Of a stretch of 64,000 bases of DNA, positions 8,552 to 18,003 are shown piece after piece. The stretch covers positions 806,001 to 870,000 of the forward strand of contig NZ_JAAONY010000001.1 in assembly GCF_011602085.1 (NCBI RefSeq), written 5' to 3'. Made by a program: the position numbers and the translations under genes. The notes under the pieces were generated by a model. The model was not told the DNA's origin. It worked only from the letters and a program-made list of their open reading frames with translations, and made no database searches. Position 1 is the stretch's first letter, and each line of letters begins with the position of its first letter. Source of the DNA: Pseudoteredinibacter isoporae (GTDB taxonomy: Bacteria; Pseudomonadota; Gammaproteobacteria; Pseudomonadales; Cellvibrionaceae).

Positions 8552-10528
8552 GTGAAGAATTACGTGCCAACTGATCAGCCTGCCGATTTTAATCAGTTAG
8601 ATCTGGATGCGCTCAAAAGCGCAGTGTGGGTCTATGATGTTTTAAATTATCGCATTCACTGGGCCAATAAAGCCGCACTGCGCTTGTGGGAATCTGACAA
8701 TCTGTCGGAGCTTACCGCGCGTGATTTCAAGCCGGGCTCTTCCGCAGCGGTGCAGCAAACTCTGTGTTCCTATCTCGATGAATTCAAACGCGGTCGGGTT
8801 ATTGATCGTTGGTGGCAAATTTCCCCCAAGAATATCGACAAGCGTGTGCATTGTCGTTTTTCCGGCGTGATGACAGCGCCGGGGCATATGTCCATGTTGG
8901 TCGAAGGCTTGCACTCGGAATTGTTGCAGGGCGATGCGAGCGAATACGGCACTGTGATGATTTGCCTGATTGATGCTCAGGGTGTCATTCAAAGTGCAAA
9001 CCCCCCGTTTGAGCGACAGTTTGGAATCTCGGTGCCCTATGTGCAGGGCATTGTTCACGAAGCCCAGGACTTGAGTCGTCTGCTCGCGGCAGAAGATGGC
9101 CACAGTGAAGAGATGTTGTGTGCAAGCAAGAGTGGTCCGCGTTGGCACAGCGTGGAGGTACGCAAACATAATCAGGAAGAGTTGGAAGCCAACTCGACTT
9201 CAGTGCTCAGCCTGACCCTATTGGATATTCATGACCGAAAGTTGGCCGAACTTAAAAATGCCGTCGCTGCGGATACTGATGCCTTAACCGGTCTGTTTAA
9301 TCGCCGCGGCATCACACGACAATTGCAATCCAAAATTTCGGAAGGCTGCACGGTTTTCTTTATTGATCTCGACGAGTTTAAACCCATCAATGATCGCTAT
9401 GGTCATGCTGTAGGTGATGAGGTTTTATGTCATGTGGCCAAGGTGTTGCGCTACGAAGTGCATCAGTCGGCGATATGTGCTCGCTTGGGCGGCGATGAAT
9501 TCCTTATGGCGATTCCTGGAAGCGTTGATGTGGGCGATTTAAATTTCATCGCCCAGCAACTCATTCAGCAGCTAACTCAGGTTTTTTTATGCAGCGATCA
9601 GCGACGTTTAAATGTCACCGCCAGTGTGGGCAGTGCAAGCATTCCAGAACACGCATCGGATATTGATGCTCTGCTGCAAAAAGCGGATGCTGCGATGTAC
9701 GTTGCCAAGCAACGTGGGCGAAATCGGTATGTTCACTATTCAACTCGAGTGAAAGAGCAACTGATGCGCAGTGAAATTATTGTTCAGCAATTGGATGAAT
9801 CTTTGCAGGGCAGTGACAGTCTCTTCGAGTATCAAGCAATAAAGTCTTTGTCCAAAGGTGAAATTTTTGTTTTCGAGGCTTACTTGCATTGGCCAAATCC
9901 GCTATTAAGAAGTTTACGTGCCCATGAGGTAAATGAGGCTCTGGTAAAAGCCAATCGTTTGTACGAGGTGGAAGAGTCGCTGCTTAAAATGATGAACGAT
10001 GAATTTTCTGAGTTAAAGGGTAAGCGTTCCGAAGGTGGTTTTCGATTGGCGTTCAATGTGTCGGCGAGTCAGTTGATTGAAGAGAGCTTTTTAACGCGTG
10101 CCGAAAGATGCCTTAGAAATAAACATCTTAATCTCGACAATCTGGTTTTTGAAATCAGTGAGCGGGCCCTAAAGCGCGTGCTGGACCACCAAGCGGATTT
10201 TTTTACGGAAGCAGGAAAGCAGGGCTTTAAGTTTGCGTTGGATAACTTTGGTTCCGGTTGCTCCCCGCTGATGGATTTACAGACCCTGCCTCTTCAGTAT
10301 GTGAAACTATCGTCAAAGTTTTCCCGGAATATTTCCGATCATATGACTGTGATCCGTTGCATTGTGGATCTTTGTCATCGTTTGCAGATTCCCTGTATTG
10401 CCGATGGTGTCAATTCCAGCTCGGTCAGTGAGGCCTGGTCTCGTTTGGGAGTTCATCTGCAACAGGGTGAGTTTGTTTCTCCTAAAGTCCCGCTTCAAGC
10501 GTTTGCCAATCATGGTCTGCACTGCTAA
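8552..10528 (+). CDS. PAS-GGDEF-EAL protein: probable diguanylate cyclase with degenerate EAL domain
   Basis: Cyclic-di-GMP signalling protein, 658 residues, cytosolic (no membrane segment seen). Two PAS-like sensory regions occupy about residues 15-125 and 135-235. The GGDEF domain (about 240-395) looks active: DALTGLFNRRG, FFIDLDEFKPINDRYGH and the intact GGDEF at 313-317. The RxxD inhibitory site expected five residues before GGDEF reads HQSA, so product inhibition should be weak. The EAL domain (about 405-655) is eroded: EAL is EAY (442-444), DDFGTG is DNFGSG, KID is KLS and AEGVE is ADGVN. It is thus probably a cyclase whose EAL domain regulates or binds rather than hydrolyses. The start is a GTG. 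Confidence 0.9.
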   Translation: MKNYVPTDQPADFNQLDLDALKSAVWVYDVLNYRIHWANKAALRLWESDNLSELTARDFKPGSSAAVQQTLCSYLDEFKRGRVIDRWWQISPKNIDKRVHCRFSGVMTAPGHMSMLVEGLHSELLQGDASEYGTVMICLIDAQGVIQSANPPFERQFGISVPYVQGIVHEAQDLSRLLAAEDGHSEEMLCASKSGPRWHSVEVRKHNQEELEANSTSVLSLTLLDIHDRKLAELKNAVAADTDALTGLFNRRGITRQLQSKISEGCTVFFIDLDEFKPINDRYGHAVGDEVLCHVAKVLRYEVHQSAICARLGGDEFLMAIPGSVDVGDLNFIAQQLIQQLTQVFLCSDQRRLNVTASVGSASIPEHASDIDALLQKADAAMYVAKQRGRNRYVHYSTRVKEQLMRSEIIVQQLDESLQGSDSLFEYQAIKSLSKGEIFVFEAYLHWPNPLLRSLRAHEVNEALVKANRLYEVEESLLKMMNDEFSELKGKRSEGGFRLAFNVSASQLIEESFLTRAERCLRNKHLNLDNLVFEISERALKRVLDHQADFFTEAGKQGFKFALDNFGSGCSPLMDLQTLPLQYVKLSSKFSRNISDHMTVIRCIVDLCHRLQIPCIADGVNSSSVSEAWSRLGVHLQQGEFVSPKVPLQAFANHGLHC

Positions 10529-10563
10529 GGTGCTTGGCAATTTTTTTACGAAGAGTATAGCCC

Positions 10564-11379
10564 TTGCCTGAATTACCCGAAGTAGAAACCAGTTGCCGTG
10601 GTGTTGCTCCTCATATCGTGGGTCGCACCGTAAAGCAGGTGTTGGTGCGTAATGCTCAATTACGTTGGCCTATCGATGACAATCTTGCGGGGATTCTGGA
10701 GGGGCGAAAGTTACTGGAGTTAAGTCGTCGCGGTAAATACATGCTGTTTCGATTTAAGCACGGTCATTTGCTGATGCATCTGGGCATGTCGGGCAGCGTG
10801 CGCATTGTTGAGGCGTCAGATGAGCCCCAAAAGCACGATCATGTTGATATTGTTTTTGGCCTGGATACCGTATTGCGTTTTACCGATCCTCGCCGCTTTG
10901 GTGTCATTCTCTGGACTGATGACGCTCCGGAAAAACATAAGCTGATCAACCATCTCGGCCCCGAGCCTCTTTCTGAAGATTTTTCTGTAGATTATTTGTA
11001 TCAAAAAACGCGTAAGCGCAAGCAGGCGATCAAAGTGCTGATCATGGACAGCAAAGTGGTCGTGGGTGTTGGAAATATTTACGCCAATGAATCGCTGTTC
11101 ATGACCGGCATTCGACCAGGCCGAGCAGCGGGTCGAGTGACTCGGGCTGAAGTTGAATTATTAGTCAGCAACATCAAGCAGGTTTTGCAAAAAGCGATCA
11201 CCCAAGGGGGGACGACCCTGAAAGATTTTGTTGGAGGTGATGGCAAGCCGGGATACTTTGCTCAGGAATTAAGTGTCTACGGGCGAGAGGGTGAGCCTTG
11301 TTTGCGGTGCGGCAGCATTTTAAAAAGCCAGCGTCATGTTCAGCGGGCCAGTGTCTACTGCCCCCAATGTCAGAAATAA
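10564..11379 (+). CDS. mutM: Formamidopyrimidine-DNA glycosylase (Fpg/MutM)
   Basis: Base-excision repair enzyme that removes 8-oxoguanine and ring-opened purines and cuts the strand by beta/delta elimination. The 271-residue protein begins (M)PELPEVET; mature Pro2 is the catalytic nucleophile and Glu3 assists, so the TTG codon at 10564 must be the start. Lys58 in RRGKYMLF is the conserved DNA-contacting lysine. The C-terminal zinc finger is complete (CLRCGSILKS...YCPQC). It lies 35 bp after the GGDEF-EAL gene and converges on coaD, as in Pseudomonas. Confidence 0.97.
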   Translation: MPELPEVETSCRGVAPHIVGRTVKQVLVRNAQLRWPIDDNLAGILEGRKLLELSRRGKYMLFRFKHGHLLMHLGMSGSVRIVEASDEPQKHDHVDIVFGLDTVLRFTDPRRFGVILWTDDAPEKHKLINHLGPEPLSEDFSVDYLYQKTRKRKQAIKVLIMDSKVVVGVGNIYANESLFMTGIRPGRAAGRVTRAEVELLVSNIKQVLQKAITQGGTTLKDFVGGDGKPGYFAQELSVYGREGEPCLRCGSILKSQRHVQRASVYCPQCQK

Positions 11380-11415
11380 CCGTAAACAAACAAAACTCGA
11401 AGTGAGCGACAAATA

Positions 11416-11919
<504 letters not shown>

Positions 11920-11994
11920 TCACGATCGGGCGCAGATGGTAAACAATTTGGCGTCTCAGTACAAAACTTAATCGGCAAAATGCAGGTAAAAAAG

Positions 11995-12591
11995 TTAATT
12001 ATTTGGTAATTCGCCGGCGATAAATAGCTGGTAGCAAACCTGACCGCTATTTTTGCAGCGCCAATTGCGCCAGTTATTGGGTAACTTTGGCAGATTGTCT
12101 CTTGGGCTTTCCACATAAATCAGGCTGTCGGGATGAAGCCAACCATGCTGTTCCAATAATTCAGCGGAGGATTCCCAAAAACCGGCAGCGAAGGGCGGGT
12201 CCATAAAAACGATATCGAAAGGTTTCGATGGGTTGCCGGCTTTCAGGTTCTGGAGGGTGTCGCCCTGCACAACCCTGGCCTGTTGCTGGGGCATTTGCTC
12301 GGCCATGGACTGAAGATGCTTTTTGAGCAAGGCACAGGCAGTACTGTTGTGTTCCCAGAGCTCCACTGCGGATGCGCCTCTCGATAAGGCTTCCAGAGCA
12401 AGTGCTCCAGATCCGGAAAACAGATCCAGACAACGAGCTCCGTGGATATCTGCGCTGAGCCAGTTGAACAGGGTCTCGCGTATCCGATCCCCGGTAGGAC
12501 GCAGACCATCGGCGCTGGCAAAGTTAAACTTTCGTCCTCGCCACTGGCCGCCAATAATGCGTAATTGTTGGGTGGAGTTTGCCTTTGCCAT
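11995..12591 (-). CDS. rsmD: 16S rRNA (guanine(966)-N2)-methyltransferase RsmD
   Basis: S-adenosylmethionine-dependent enzyme that methylates G966 of 16S rRNA during 30S assembly. 198 residues with the family start LRIIGGQWRGRKFNF, RPTGDRIRETLFNWL, the SAM-binding loop CLDLFSGSGALALEA, and the catalytic N6/N2-methylase motif DPPF (FDIVFMDPPFAAG). It is divergent from ftsY with about 150 bp between starts, the standard arrangement in gammaproteobacteria. Confidence 0.96.
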   Translation of the reverse strand: MAKANSTQQLRIIGGQWRGRKFNFASADGLRPTGDRIRETLFNWLSADIHGARCLDLFSGSGALALEALSRGASAVELWEHNSTACALLKKHLQSMAEQMPQQQARVVQGDTLQNLKAGNPSKPFDIVFMDPPFAAGFWESSAELLEQHGWLHPDSLIYVESPRDNLPKLPNNWRNWRCKNSGQVCYQLFIAGELPNN

Positions 12592-12650
12592 GCTTTGCCT
12601 CGTCCAATTGGGTGGCCATTGTAGCGATCTCGCATTGCTGTGTTAAGGCT

Positions 12651-12679
12651 GCGACAGCAGCGACAGACAGTGCTAGAAT
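12651..12679 (+). promoter_or_regulatory. Candidate promoter of ftsY
   Basis: GCGACA (12651-12656) and TAGAAT (12674-12679) are spaced by 17 bp, 65 bp upstream of the ftsY ATG. The -10 is good and the -35 is four of six. It lies in the divergent rsmD/ftsY gap. Confidence 0.5.
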
Positions 12680-12743
12680 GCGGCCCTTTCATGAAGGCCG
12701 AAGCGAGCCTTCTCCTCCCGATAAGCAATAGATTTTAGATACC

Positions 12744-13982
12744 ATGGTTTTTGGTTTTTTTAAAAAATCCCCCAAGGGCGACGCCGAAAAAACAGCCGCT
12801 GAGCAGGACGAGCAGAAGCTTGTTCAGGAGGCTGCTGAGAACGCCCCTGAGCCTGAAACATCGCCCCAACCGCAAGAGGCTCCGGCCGCGCAATCTTCCG
12901 CCCCACAGCAACCTTCAACCGTAGCAACGCCTGCTACGGTTGAAACGCCTGCCGTGGCAGAAGAGTCCCTGCAAGTTGCAGAGGTCGATGAGGCTTCTCA
13001 GGAAGTCTTTATGGCGCCTGAAGGCTATGGCGAGCCTGAGGAAGAGAAAAAACGAGGATTGTTTGCCCGCATGCGTGCTGGTCTGGCCAAGACCGGTGGC
13101 AACCTCAGCGAAGGTCTGGGCAACATCTTTATGGGTCTCAAAGAGATCGATGAGGATCTCCTGGAAGAGCTGGAAACCCAGTTGTTAATGGCTGATGTCG
13201 GTATTGAGGCCACTGAAGAGATCATGGAGAAGTTGTCTGAGCAGGTAGCCCGTAAAGAGCTGGCCGATACTGAGGCCCTGTATAAGGCGCTACAGACGGC
13301 TTTGGCAGACTTGCTTATGCCGGTTCAGCAGCCTCTCATGATCGATACCCAGAAGAAGCCCTTTGTTATCTTGGTTGTCGGTGTGAACGGGGTGGGCAAA
13401 ACCACCACTATTGGCAAACTCGCCAAGGGCTTCCAGAATCAGGGCAAGCAGGTCATGCTGGCCGCCGGTGATACCTTCCGTGCTGCGGCGGTAGAGCAGT
13501 TGCAGGTTTGGGGTGATCGAAACGATGTGCCTGTAGTGGCTCAACACACTGGGGCAGACAGTGCCTCGGTAGTATTTGATGCGCTGCAATCAGCCCAGTC
13601 CCGAAATATCGATATTTTGATCGCCGACACTGCGGGCCGCCTGCATAACAAAGATAATTTGATGGATGAGCTTGCCAAAGTTAAGCGGGTCATGGCCAAA
13701 CTGGATGATTCCGCACCCCATGAAGTCTTGTTGGTGCTGGATGCCGGTACAGGCCAAAATGCGATTAATCAGGCTCAGCAGTTCAGTGAATCCTCCGGGG
13801 TGACAGGTCTGGCCCTGACCAAGTTGGATGGCACAGCAAAAGGCGGTGTTATCTTTGCTCTGGCCAAACAGCTGGGGCTGCCGGTCCGTTTCATTGGTGT
13901 GGGTGAGGGTATTGATGATCTCCAACCCTTTGAGGCCAAGAGCTTTGTACGCGCTTTGTTTGATCAAGCCCAGGCAGAATAA
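12744..13982 (+). CDS. ftsY: Signal recognition particle receptor FtsY
   Basis: GTPase that docks the Ffh-4.5S RNA-ribosome complex at the inner membrane for co-translational insertion. The 412-residue protein has an acidic, Gln/Glu/Ala-rich A domain (about residues 10-100), then the NG domain: helical N part (LSEGLGNIFMGLKEIDEDLLEELE), P-loop GVNGVGKTTTIGKLA, the insertion-box region with AGDTFRAAAVEQL, DTAGR, and TKLDGTAKGG. All G motifs are intact. It heads ftsY-ftsE-ftsX-rpoH, an order conserved across gammaproteobacteria. Confidence 0.97.
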   Translation: MVFGFFKKSPKGDAEKTAAEQDEQKLVQEAAENAPEPETSPQPQEAPAAQSSAPQQPSTVATPATVETPAVAEESLQVAEVDEASQEVFMAPEGYGEPEEEKKRGLFARMRAGLAKTGGNLSEGLGNIFMGLKEIDEDLLEELETQLLMADVGIEATEEIMEKLSEQVARKELADTEALYKALQTALADLLMPVQQPLMIDTQKKPFVILVVGVNGVGKTTTIGKLAKGFQNQGKQVMLAAGDTFRAAAVEQLQVWGDRNDVPVVAQHTGADSASVVFDALQSAQSRNIDILIADTAGRLHNKDNLMDELAKVKRVMAKLDDSAPHEVLLVLDAGTGQNAINQAQQFSESSGVTGLALTKLDGTAKGGVIFALAKQLGLPVRFIGVGEGIDDLQPFEAKSFVRALFDQAQAE

Positions 13983-14027
13983 AAATATCTGAGAAAATAA
14001 GAACAACAAGGACCTCCAATCCAGGCC

Positions 14028-14723
14028 ATGATCCAGTTTCTCAATGTCAGTAAGCGTTATCCCGGGGGCTTTGATGCCCTCAGTAATCTGAATTTAACGG
14101 TTGATGCCGGAGAGATGGTTTTTCTCACGGGTCACTCCGGCGCGGGTAAGTCCACCCTCCTGAAGCTGGTCATGTTGATGGAGCGCGCTACGCGTGGCCA
14201 GATGGTTGTTGGGGGGCAGAACCTCAATAAAATGCCACGTCGCCAAATCCCGTTTTTGCGCCGCCAGATTGGCGTGGTATTTCAGAATCACCAGTTGCTG
14301 TTCGATCGCAGTGTTTTTGACAATGTCGCCCTGCCCTTATTGATTGCCGGTTTTGAGCCCAGAGATATTGGTCGCCGAGTGCGCGCTGCGCTGGATAAGG
14401 TTGGCTTGCTCAGTAAGGAAAAGCTTAACCCTATTGCCCTTTCCGGAGGCGAGCAGCAACGCGTCGGCATTGCCCGGGCGGTTGTAAACAAACCTCCTTT
14501 GCTGTTAGCCGATGAGCCAACGGGAAACCTGGACCCAAAGCTGTCCGCAGAAATCATGAAGCTCCTGCAGCAGTTCAATGATGTTGGTGTGACCGTGCTG
14601 ATTGCCAGCCACGACCTGGTTCTGATTGAACGTATGGGTAAGCGCAAACTTACCTTGGAGGCTGGGCAGCTAGTGGGCGATGAGCCTGAAGGCGGCCAGG
14701 TTGATCAAGGAGGGCTGCTATGA
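14028..14723 (+). CDS. ftsE: Cell division ATP-binding protein FtsE
   Basis: ATPase of the FtsEX complex, which activates septal peptidoglycan hydrolases through periplasmic partners during division. 231 residues with Walker A GHSGAGKSTLL, Q-loop (FQNHQLLFDR), signature LSGGEQQRVGIARA and Walker B LLADEPTGNLD. It starts 45 bp after ftsY and overlaps ftsX by four bases (ATGA), implying coupled translation. Confidence 0.97.
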   Translation: MIQFLNVSKRYPGGFDALSNLNLTVDAGEMVFLTGHSGAGKSTLLKLVMLMERATRGQMVVGGQNLNKMPRRQIPFLRRQIGVVFQNHQLLFDRSVFDNVALPLLIAGFEPRDIGRRVRAALDKVGLLSKEKLNPIALSGGEQQRVGIARAVVNKPPLLLADEPTGNLDPKLSAEIMKLLQQFNDVGVTVLIASHDLVLIERMGKRKLTLEAGQLVGDEPEGGQVDQGGLL

Positions 14724-15712
14724 GTCAGGAATCTCAAAAGCCCCTGCCAGACGCGCTCAGTCGTGGGGCCAGCCTTAAACAGCTCAGTCTGATTAATCTA
14801 TGGCGCTCCTATTGCCGGCATCATGTCAGCAGTGCCCATGACAGTTTGCGCCGTTTGTTGGTCCAGCCCCTATCCAGTTTGATGACCTGTTTGGTCATTG
14901 CTATTGCGCTGGCTCTGCCACAGGTCTTGTCAGTGGCTGTCAGTAACATTGATCAGCTGGGTCAGGGGTGGCAGGGACGGCCGAGTTTATCGGTTTATCT
15001 GCATCAACAGGTTAAAGAGCCTGTGGCCCAGCGTCTGCTCAGCGAGATCGAAAAGCGAGAGTTGATTATTGAAGGACGTTTCATCAGCCCGGAACAGGCT
15101 CTGGAGGAATTTGAAGAGCACTCCGGCTTTGCCGATGTATTAGGCAAGTTGGAACGCAACCCATTGCCACCGCTGCTTCAGCTAAGTCTGGCCGAGGAGG
15201 CGAGCTTGGAGCAGGTGCAGGCCTTGCAGGCCGATTTGCAGGCTCGGGGTGAAGTCGATCAGGTGGATGTGGACTTGCAGTGGTTGCAGCGTTTGCAGCA
15301 GATCCTGGCATTGGGTAAGACGCTTATCTGGATTTTGGCCGGTTTGCTGGCGTTGGGTGTCTTGCTGATTGTCGGCAACACCATTCGCCTGGCGATTGCT
15401 GCGCGCAAAGAAGAGATTCTGGTGACCAAAACTTTGGGCGGTACCAATGCCTTTGTGCGTCGTCCCTTCCTTTATACCGGCTTCTGGTATGGCTTGTTGG
15501 GTGGTCTGCTGGCCTTGCTGCTGACCGAAATGTGCCTGTTTGCCCTGTCTGGCCCGGTCGCCAAGCTGGCAGGTTCCTATGGCAGCAGCTTCCGCTTAAT
15601 CGGTTTGAACTGGTTCGATGCAGGCTTTCTTTTTCTGGTTAGCTCCGTGCTTGGCTGGTTGGGAGCCGCCTTGGCGGTCGGCCGGCATTTGGCAGCTATT
15701 GAGCCCAAATAG
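14720..15712 (+). CDS. ftsX: Cell division protein FtsX
   Basis: Integral membrane partner of FtsE. The 330-residue protein has a cytoplasmic N-terminal tail, a first membrane helix (LSSLMTCLVIAIALALPQVL), a periplasmic loop (about residues 75-195) that in relatives contacts EnvC-type activators, then three C-terminal helices (LGKTLIWILAGLLALGVLLI; FWYGLLGGLLALLLTEMCLF; AGFLFLVSSVLGWLGAAL). TLGGTNAFVRRPFLYTG is a typical FtsX cytoplasmic loop. No strong terminator separates it from rpoH, though a short AAGAC/GTCTT hairpin with Ts lies at about 15746-15764. Confidence 0.95.
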   Translation: MSQESQKPLPDALSRGASLKQLSLINLWRSYCRHHVSSAHDSLRRLLVQPLSSLMTCLVIAIALALPQVLSVAVSNIDQLGQGWQGRPSLSVYLHQQVKEPVAQRLLSEIEKRELIIEGRFISPEQALEEFEEHSGFADVLGKLERNPLPPLLQLSLAEEASLEQVQALQADLQARGEVDQVDVDLQWLQRLQQILALGKTLIWILAGLLALGVLLIVGNTIRLAIAARKEEILVTKTLGGTNAFVRRPFLYTGFWYGLLGGLLALLLTEMCLFALSGPVAKLAGSYGSSFRLIGLNWFDAGFLFLVSSVLGWLGAALAVGRHLAAIEPK

Positions 15713-15775
15713 TTGATTGAAAAACACCCAGATTCAGGGCTTTACAAGACTTAAAGGTCTTTTCCTCGAACCCGC

Positions 15776-15814
15776 GCTAGTATTAGCAGTCAAACCCGAT
15801 AGCTGCTAGTATTA
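15776..15814 (+). promoter_or_regulatory. Direct repeat in the rpoH upstream region
   Basis: GCTAGTATTA occurs twice, at 15776-15785 and 15805-15814, with a period of 29 bp, inside the 126-bp ftsX-rpoH gap and ending 24 bp before the ATG. Each copy contains a -10-like TAGTAT, and TTAGCA (15783-15788) with 18-bp spacing would serve the second. These may be tandem promoters or sites for one regulator; undecided. Confidence 0.4.
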
Positions 15815-15838
15815 AGGGTCGAGTAACGGAGAATATTT

Positions 15839-16693
15839 ATGAGCACAGCCTTACAGCCTGTAGGTATGTTATCCCCAGGAGCCAATCTGGGTGCCTATAT
15901 GCAGGCGGTAAATGGAATCAGTGTCCTGTCAGCCGAGGAAGAAAAGAACCTGGCTGAAGATCTGTATTATCGCGAGAACCTAGATGCCGCCCGCCAGTTG
16001 GTAATGGCCCATCTGCGTTTTGTGGTGCATATCGCCAAATCCTACTCCGGTTACGGTCTGTCCCAGGCGGATTTGATTCAGGAAGGCAATGTTGGCCTGA
16101 TGAAGGCGGTAAAACGCTTTAACCCAGAGCGCGGTGTTCGTCTGGTGTCCTTTGCGGTGCATTGGATCAAGGCCGAAATGCACGAATTTATCCTGCGTAA
16201 CTGGCGCATCGTTAAGGTCGCTACGACTAAGGCCCAGCGTAAGTTATTCTTTAATCTGCGCAGCGCCAAGAAGCGTCTGGCCTGGTTAAACAATGAAGAG
16301 GCTGAGGCGGTTGCCAAGGATCTCAATGTTGACGTGAACCATGTGCGCGAGATGGAAGGTCGATTGGCCGCCAGCGATATGGCTTTTGATGCCGGTAGCG
16401 ATGACGATGATGAAGGTGCTTACCAGGCGCCTGCGAACTTCCTTGAAGATCGCGCTGCTGATCCGGCCACGGCGCTGGAGCATCACGATACCGAGCAAAA
16501 TAGTTTAGCCAGTTTAAGTGCTGCTATGGAACAGCTGGATGATCGCAGTCGCGACATTCTGCAACAGCGCTGGTTGAGTGAAGACAAAGCCACTCTGCAT
16601 GAGTTGGCTGATCAGTACGGTGTTTCTGCTGAGCGTATTCGCCAGCTTGAAAAAAATGCCATGAAGAAAATAAAGGCCAACATCGAAGCTTAG
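15839..16693 (+). CDS. rpoH: RNA polymerase sigma-32 factor RpoH
   Basis: Heat-shock sigma factor, 284 residues. Region 2 is clear ([36 protein letters not shown]), with the 2.4 segment [20 protein letters not shown]. The RpoH box QRKLFFNLR, diagnostic for sigma-32, follows. Region 4 has the [37 protein letters not shown] upstream of the ATG is the ribosome binding site. Expression may depend on the two repeats just upstream. A terminator follows. Confidence 0.97.
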   Translation: MSTALQPVGMLSPGANLGAYMQAVNGISVLSAEEEKNLAEDLYYRENLDAARQLVMAHLRFVVHIAKSYSGYGLSQADLIQEGNVGLMKAVKRFNPERGVRLVSFAVHWIKAEMHEFILRNWRIVKVATTKAQRKLFFNLRSAKKRLAWLNNEEAEAVAKDLNVDVNHVREMEGRLAASDMAFDAGSDDDDEGAYQAPANFLEDRAADPATALEHHDTEQNSLASLSAAMEQLDDRSRDILQQRWLSEDKATLHELADQYGVSAERIRQLEKNAMKKIKANIEA

Positions 16694-16712
16694 TGTTTGC
16701 AATGTTGGTGAA

Positions 16713-16738
16713 GAAGCCGCCTAGTGCGGCTTTTTTTA
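16713..16738 (+). terminator. Intrinsic terminator after rpoH
   Basis: AGCCGC/GCGGCT stem with a CTAGT loop followed by seven T, about 20 bp after the rpoH stop. Confidence 0.92.
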
Positions 16739-16765
16739 TGGCCGTTGGTGAAGCTGGGGTAAAAG

Positions 16766-17146
16766 ATGATGTATCGAACGATTCTGGCCATTGCTGCAAT
16801 TAATGGTTTATTAGCAGCGATACTGGGAGCCTATGGTGCTCATGGCTTAAAGCCTGAGCTGAGTGAAAAACTTTGGTCAGCTTATAGTACGGCTAATCAA
16901 TACCATTTTTATCATACGCTTGCCCTATTGGCATTGGCAGCATTTGCTTCTGTACGCCATTGGCCCAAATTGGTTTGGGTTGCTTGGGGTTGGCAGCTTG
17001 GCATTGTTCTTTTCAGTGGCAGCATTTATGCCCTGGCTCTGGGGGCGCCGAGTTGGGTCGGGCCGATTACTCCCCTCGGTGGATTGACCCTGATGAGTGC
17101 CTGGGCTTTGTTGTTTCAGCAGGCCTTTGCGAATAAAGATATTTAA
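16766..17146 (+). CDS. DUF423 family inner membrane protein (YgdD-like)
   Basis: Small integral membrane protein of unknown function, 126 residues, in the DUF423/YgdD family. The family N-terminus is clear (IAAINGLLAAILGAYGAHGLKP), as is the second conserved block NQYHFYHTLALLALAAF. Four membrane helices are visible. The start is one of two adjacent ATGs (16766 or 16769). It lies 9 bp ahead of trmB on the same strand and may be cotranscribed with it. Confidence 0.9.
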   Translation: MMYRTILAIAAINGLLAAILGAYGAHGLKPELSEKLWSAYSTANQYHFYHTLALLALAAFASVRHWPKLVWVAWGWQLGIVLFSGSIYALALGAPSWVGPITPLGGLTLMSAWALLFQQAFANKDI

Positions 17147-17155
17147 GATTGAATT

Positions 17156-17857
17156 ATGCAAGAACCCATTTATAAACCCGAATACAAAGACAAATCGATC
17201 CGCAGTTTTGTGATTCGCGCGGGCCGAATTACCGATGGCCAGCGTCGTGCGTTCGAACAATGGTGGCCGAAATACGGCTTGAGTCTCTACTCCGGTGCGC
17301 AGGATTTCGATCAGCTGTTTGGGCGTAAAGCGCCAAAGGTGATGGAAGTGGGTTTTGGTATGGGGGATTCCCTGCTTGAAATGGCCAAGGCTGAACCTGA
17401 AAAAGATTTTATTGGCATCGAGGTTCACCCTCCCGGTGTGGGACGATTAATTAATAATGCCGGCCTTGAGGGTGTGGAAAATTTGCGGGTTTATATGGCC
17501 GATGCCAATGATGTCCTTGAAGACTGTATTGCAGATGCCAGCCTCGATCGCTTCCAGCTTTATTTTCCTGATCCCTGGCATAAGAAAAAGCACAACAAAC
17601 GCCGAATTGTGAATTCAGGCTTTATTCAGAAGGTTTCAGACAAACTGTGCCACGCTGGTATCTGCCATATGGCGACCGATTGGGAGCCCTATGCCGAGCA
17701 CATGATGGAAACCATGAGCGCAGCTGAACAGTTTGAGAATACCCAGGGCGATTATTTATTTTCCGAAAGGCCGGACTTTCGCCCGGTGACCAAATTCGAA
17801 CGCCGAGGTGATCGATTGGGTCACGGTGTTTGGGATCTCCTCTTCCGCAAGCGCTAA
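17156..17857 (+). CDS. trmB: tRNA (guanine-N7-)-methyltransferase TrmB
   Basis: Forms m7G46 in the variable loop of many tRNAs, using S-adenosylmethionine. 233 residues with the SAM loop VMEVGFGMGDSL, the acidic IGIEVHPPGVG strand, and the family catalytic/substrate motif YFPDPWHKKKHNKRR. The C-terminal TKFERRGDRLGHGVWDL is also typical. It follows the DUF423 gene by 9 bp. Confidence 0.97.
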   Translation: MQEPIYKPEYKDKSIRSFVIRAGRITDGQRRAFEQWWPKYGLSLYSGAQDFDQLFGRKAPKVMEVGFGMGDSLLEMAKAEPEKDFIGIEVHPPGVGRLINNAGLEGVENLRVYMADANDVLEDCIADASLDRFQLYFPDPWHKKKHNKRRIVNSGFIQKVSDKLCHAGICHMATDWEPYAEHMMETMSAAEQFENTQGDYLFSERPDFRPVTKFERRGDRLGHGVWDLLFRKR

Positions 17858-17885
17858 GCTCCTGTTACCGCTCCTTGACGCCTAA

Positions 17886-17905
17886 AACGTGATCTGTATC
17901 ACGTT
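17886..17905. promoter_or_regulatory. Candidate CRP/Vfr-type binding site
   Basis: AACGTGAT and ATCACGTT form a perfect 8-bp inverted repeat around CTGT, giving the GTGA-N6-TCAC core of CRP-family sites. A good -10 (TAGAAT, 17931-17936) follows and would put the site near -47 from the start of transcription of the DUF2959-ompA pair. The outermost consensus T/A are C/G here, so affinity is uncertain. Confidence 0.5.
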
Positions 17906-18003
17906 ATTGGGAATGTTGCGAAAAATACGCTAGAATGCCGCCCAATCAGCAGCAGGATGCTGCTCGGTGCATTCATTTGCGTATCTTAAGACCGGGAAGC
18001 TTT

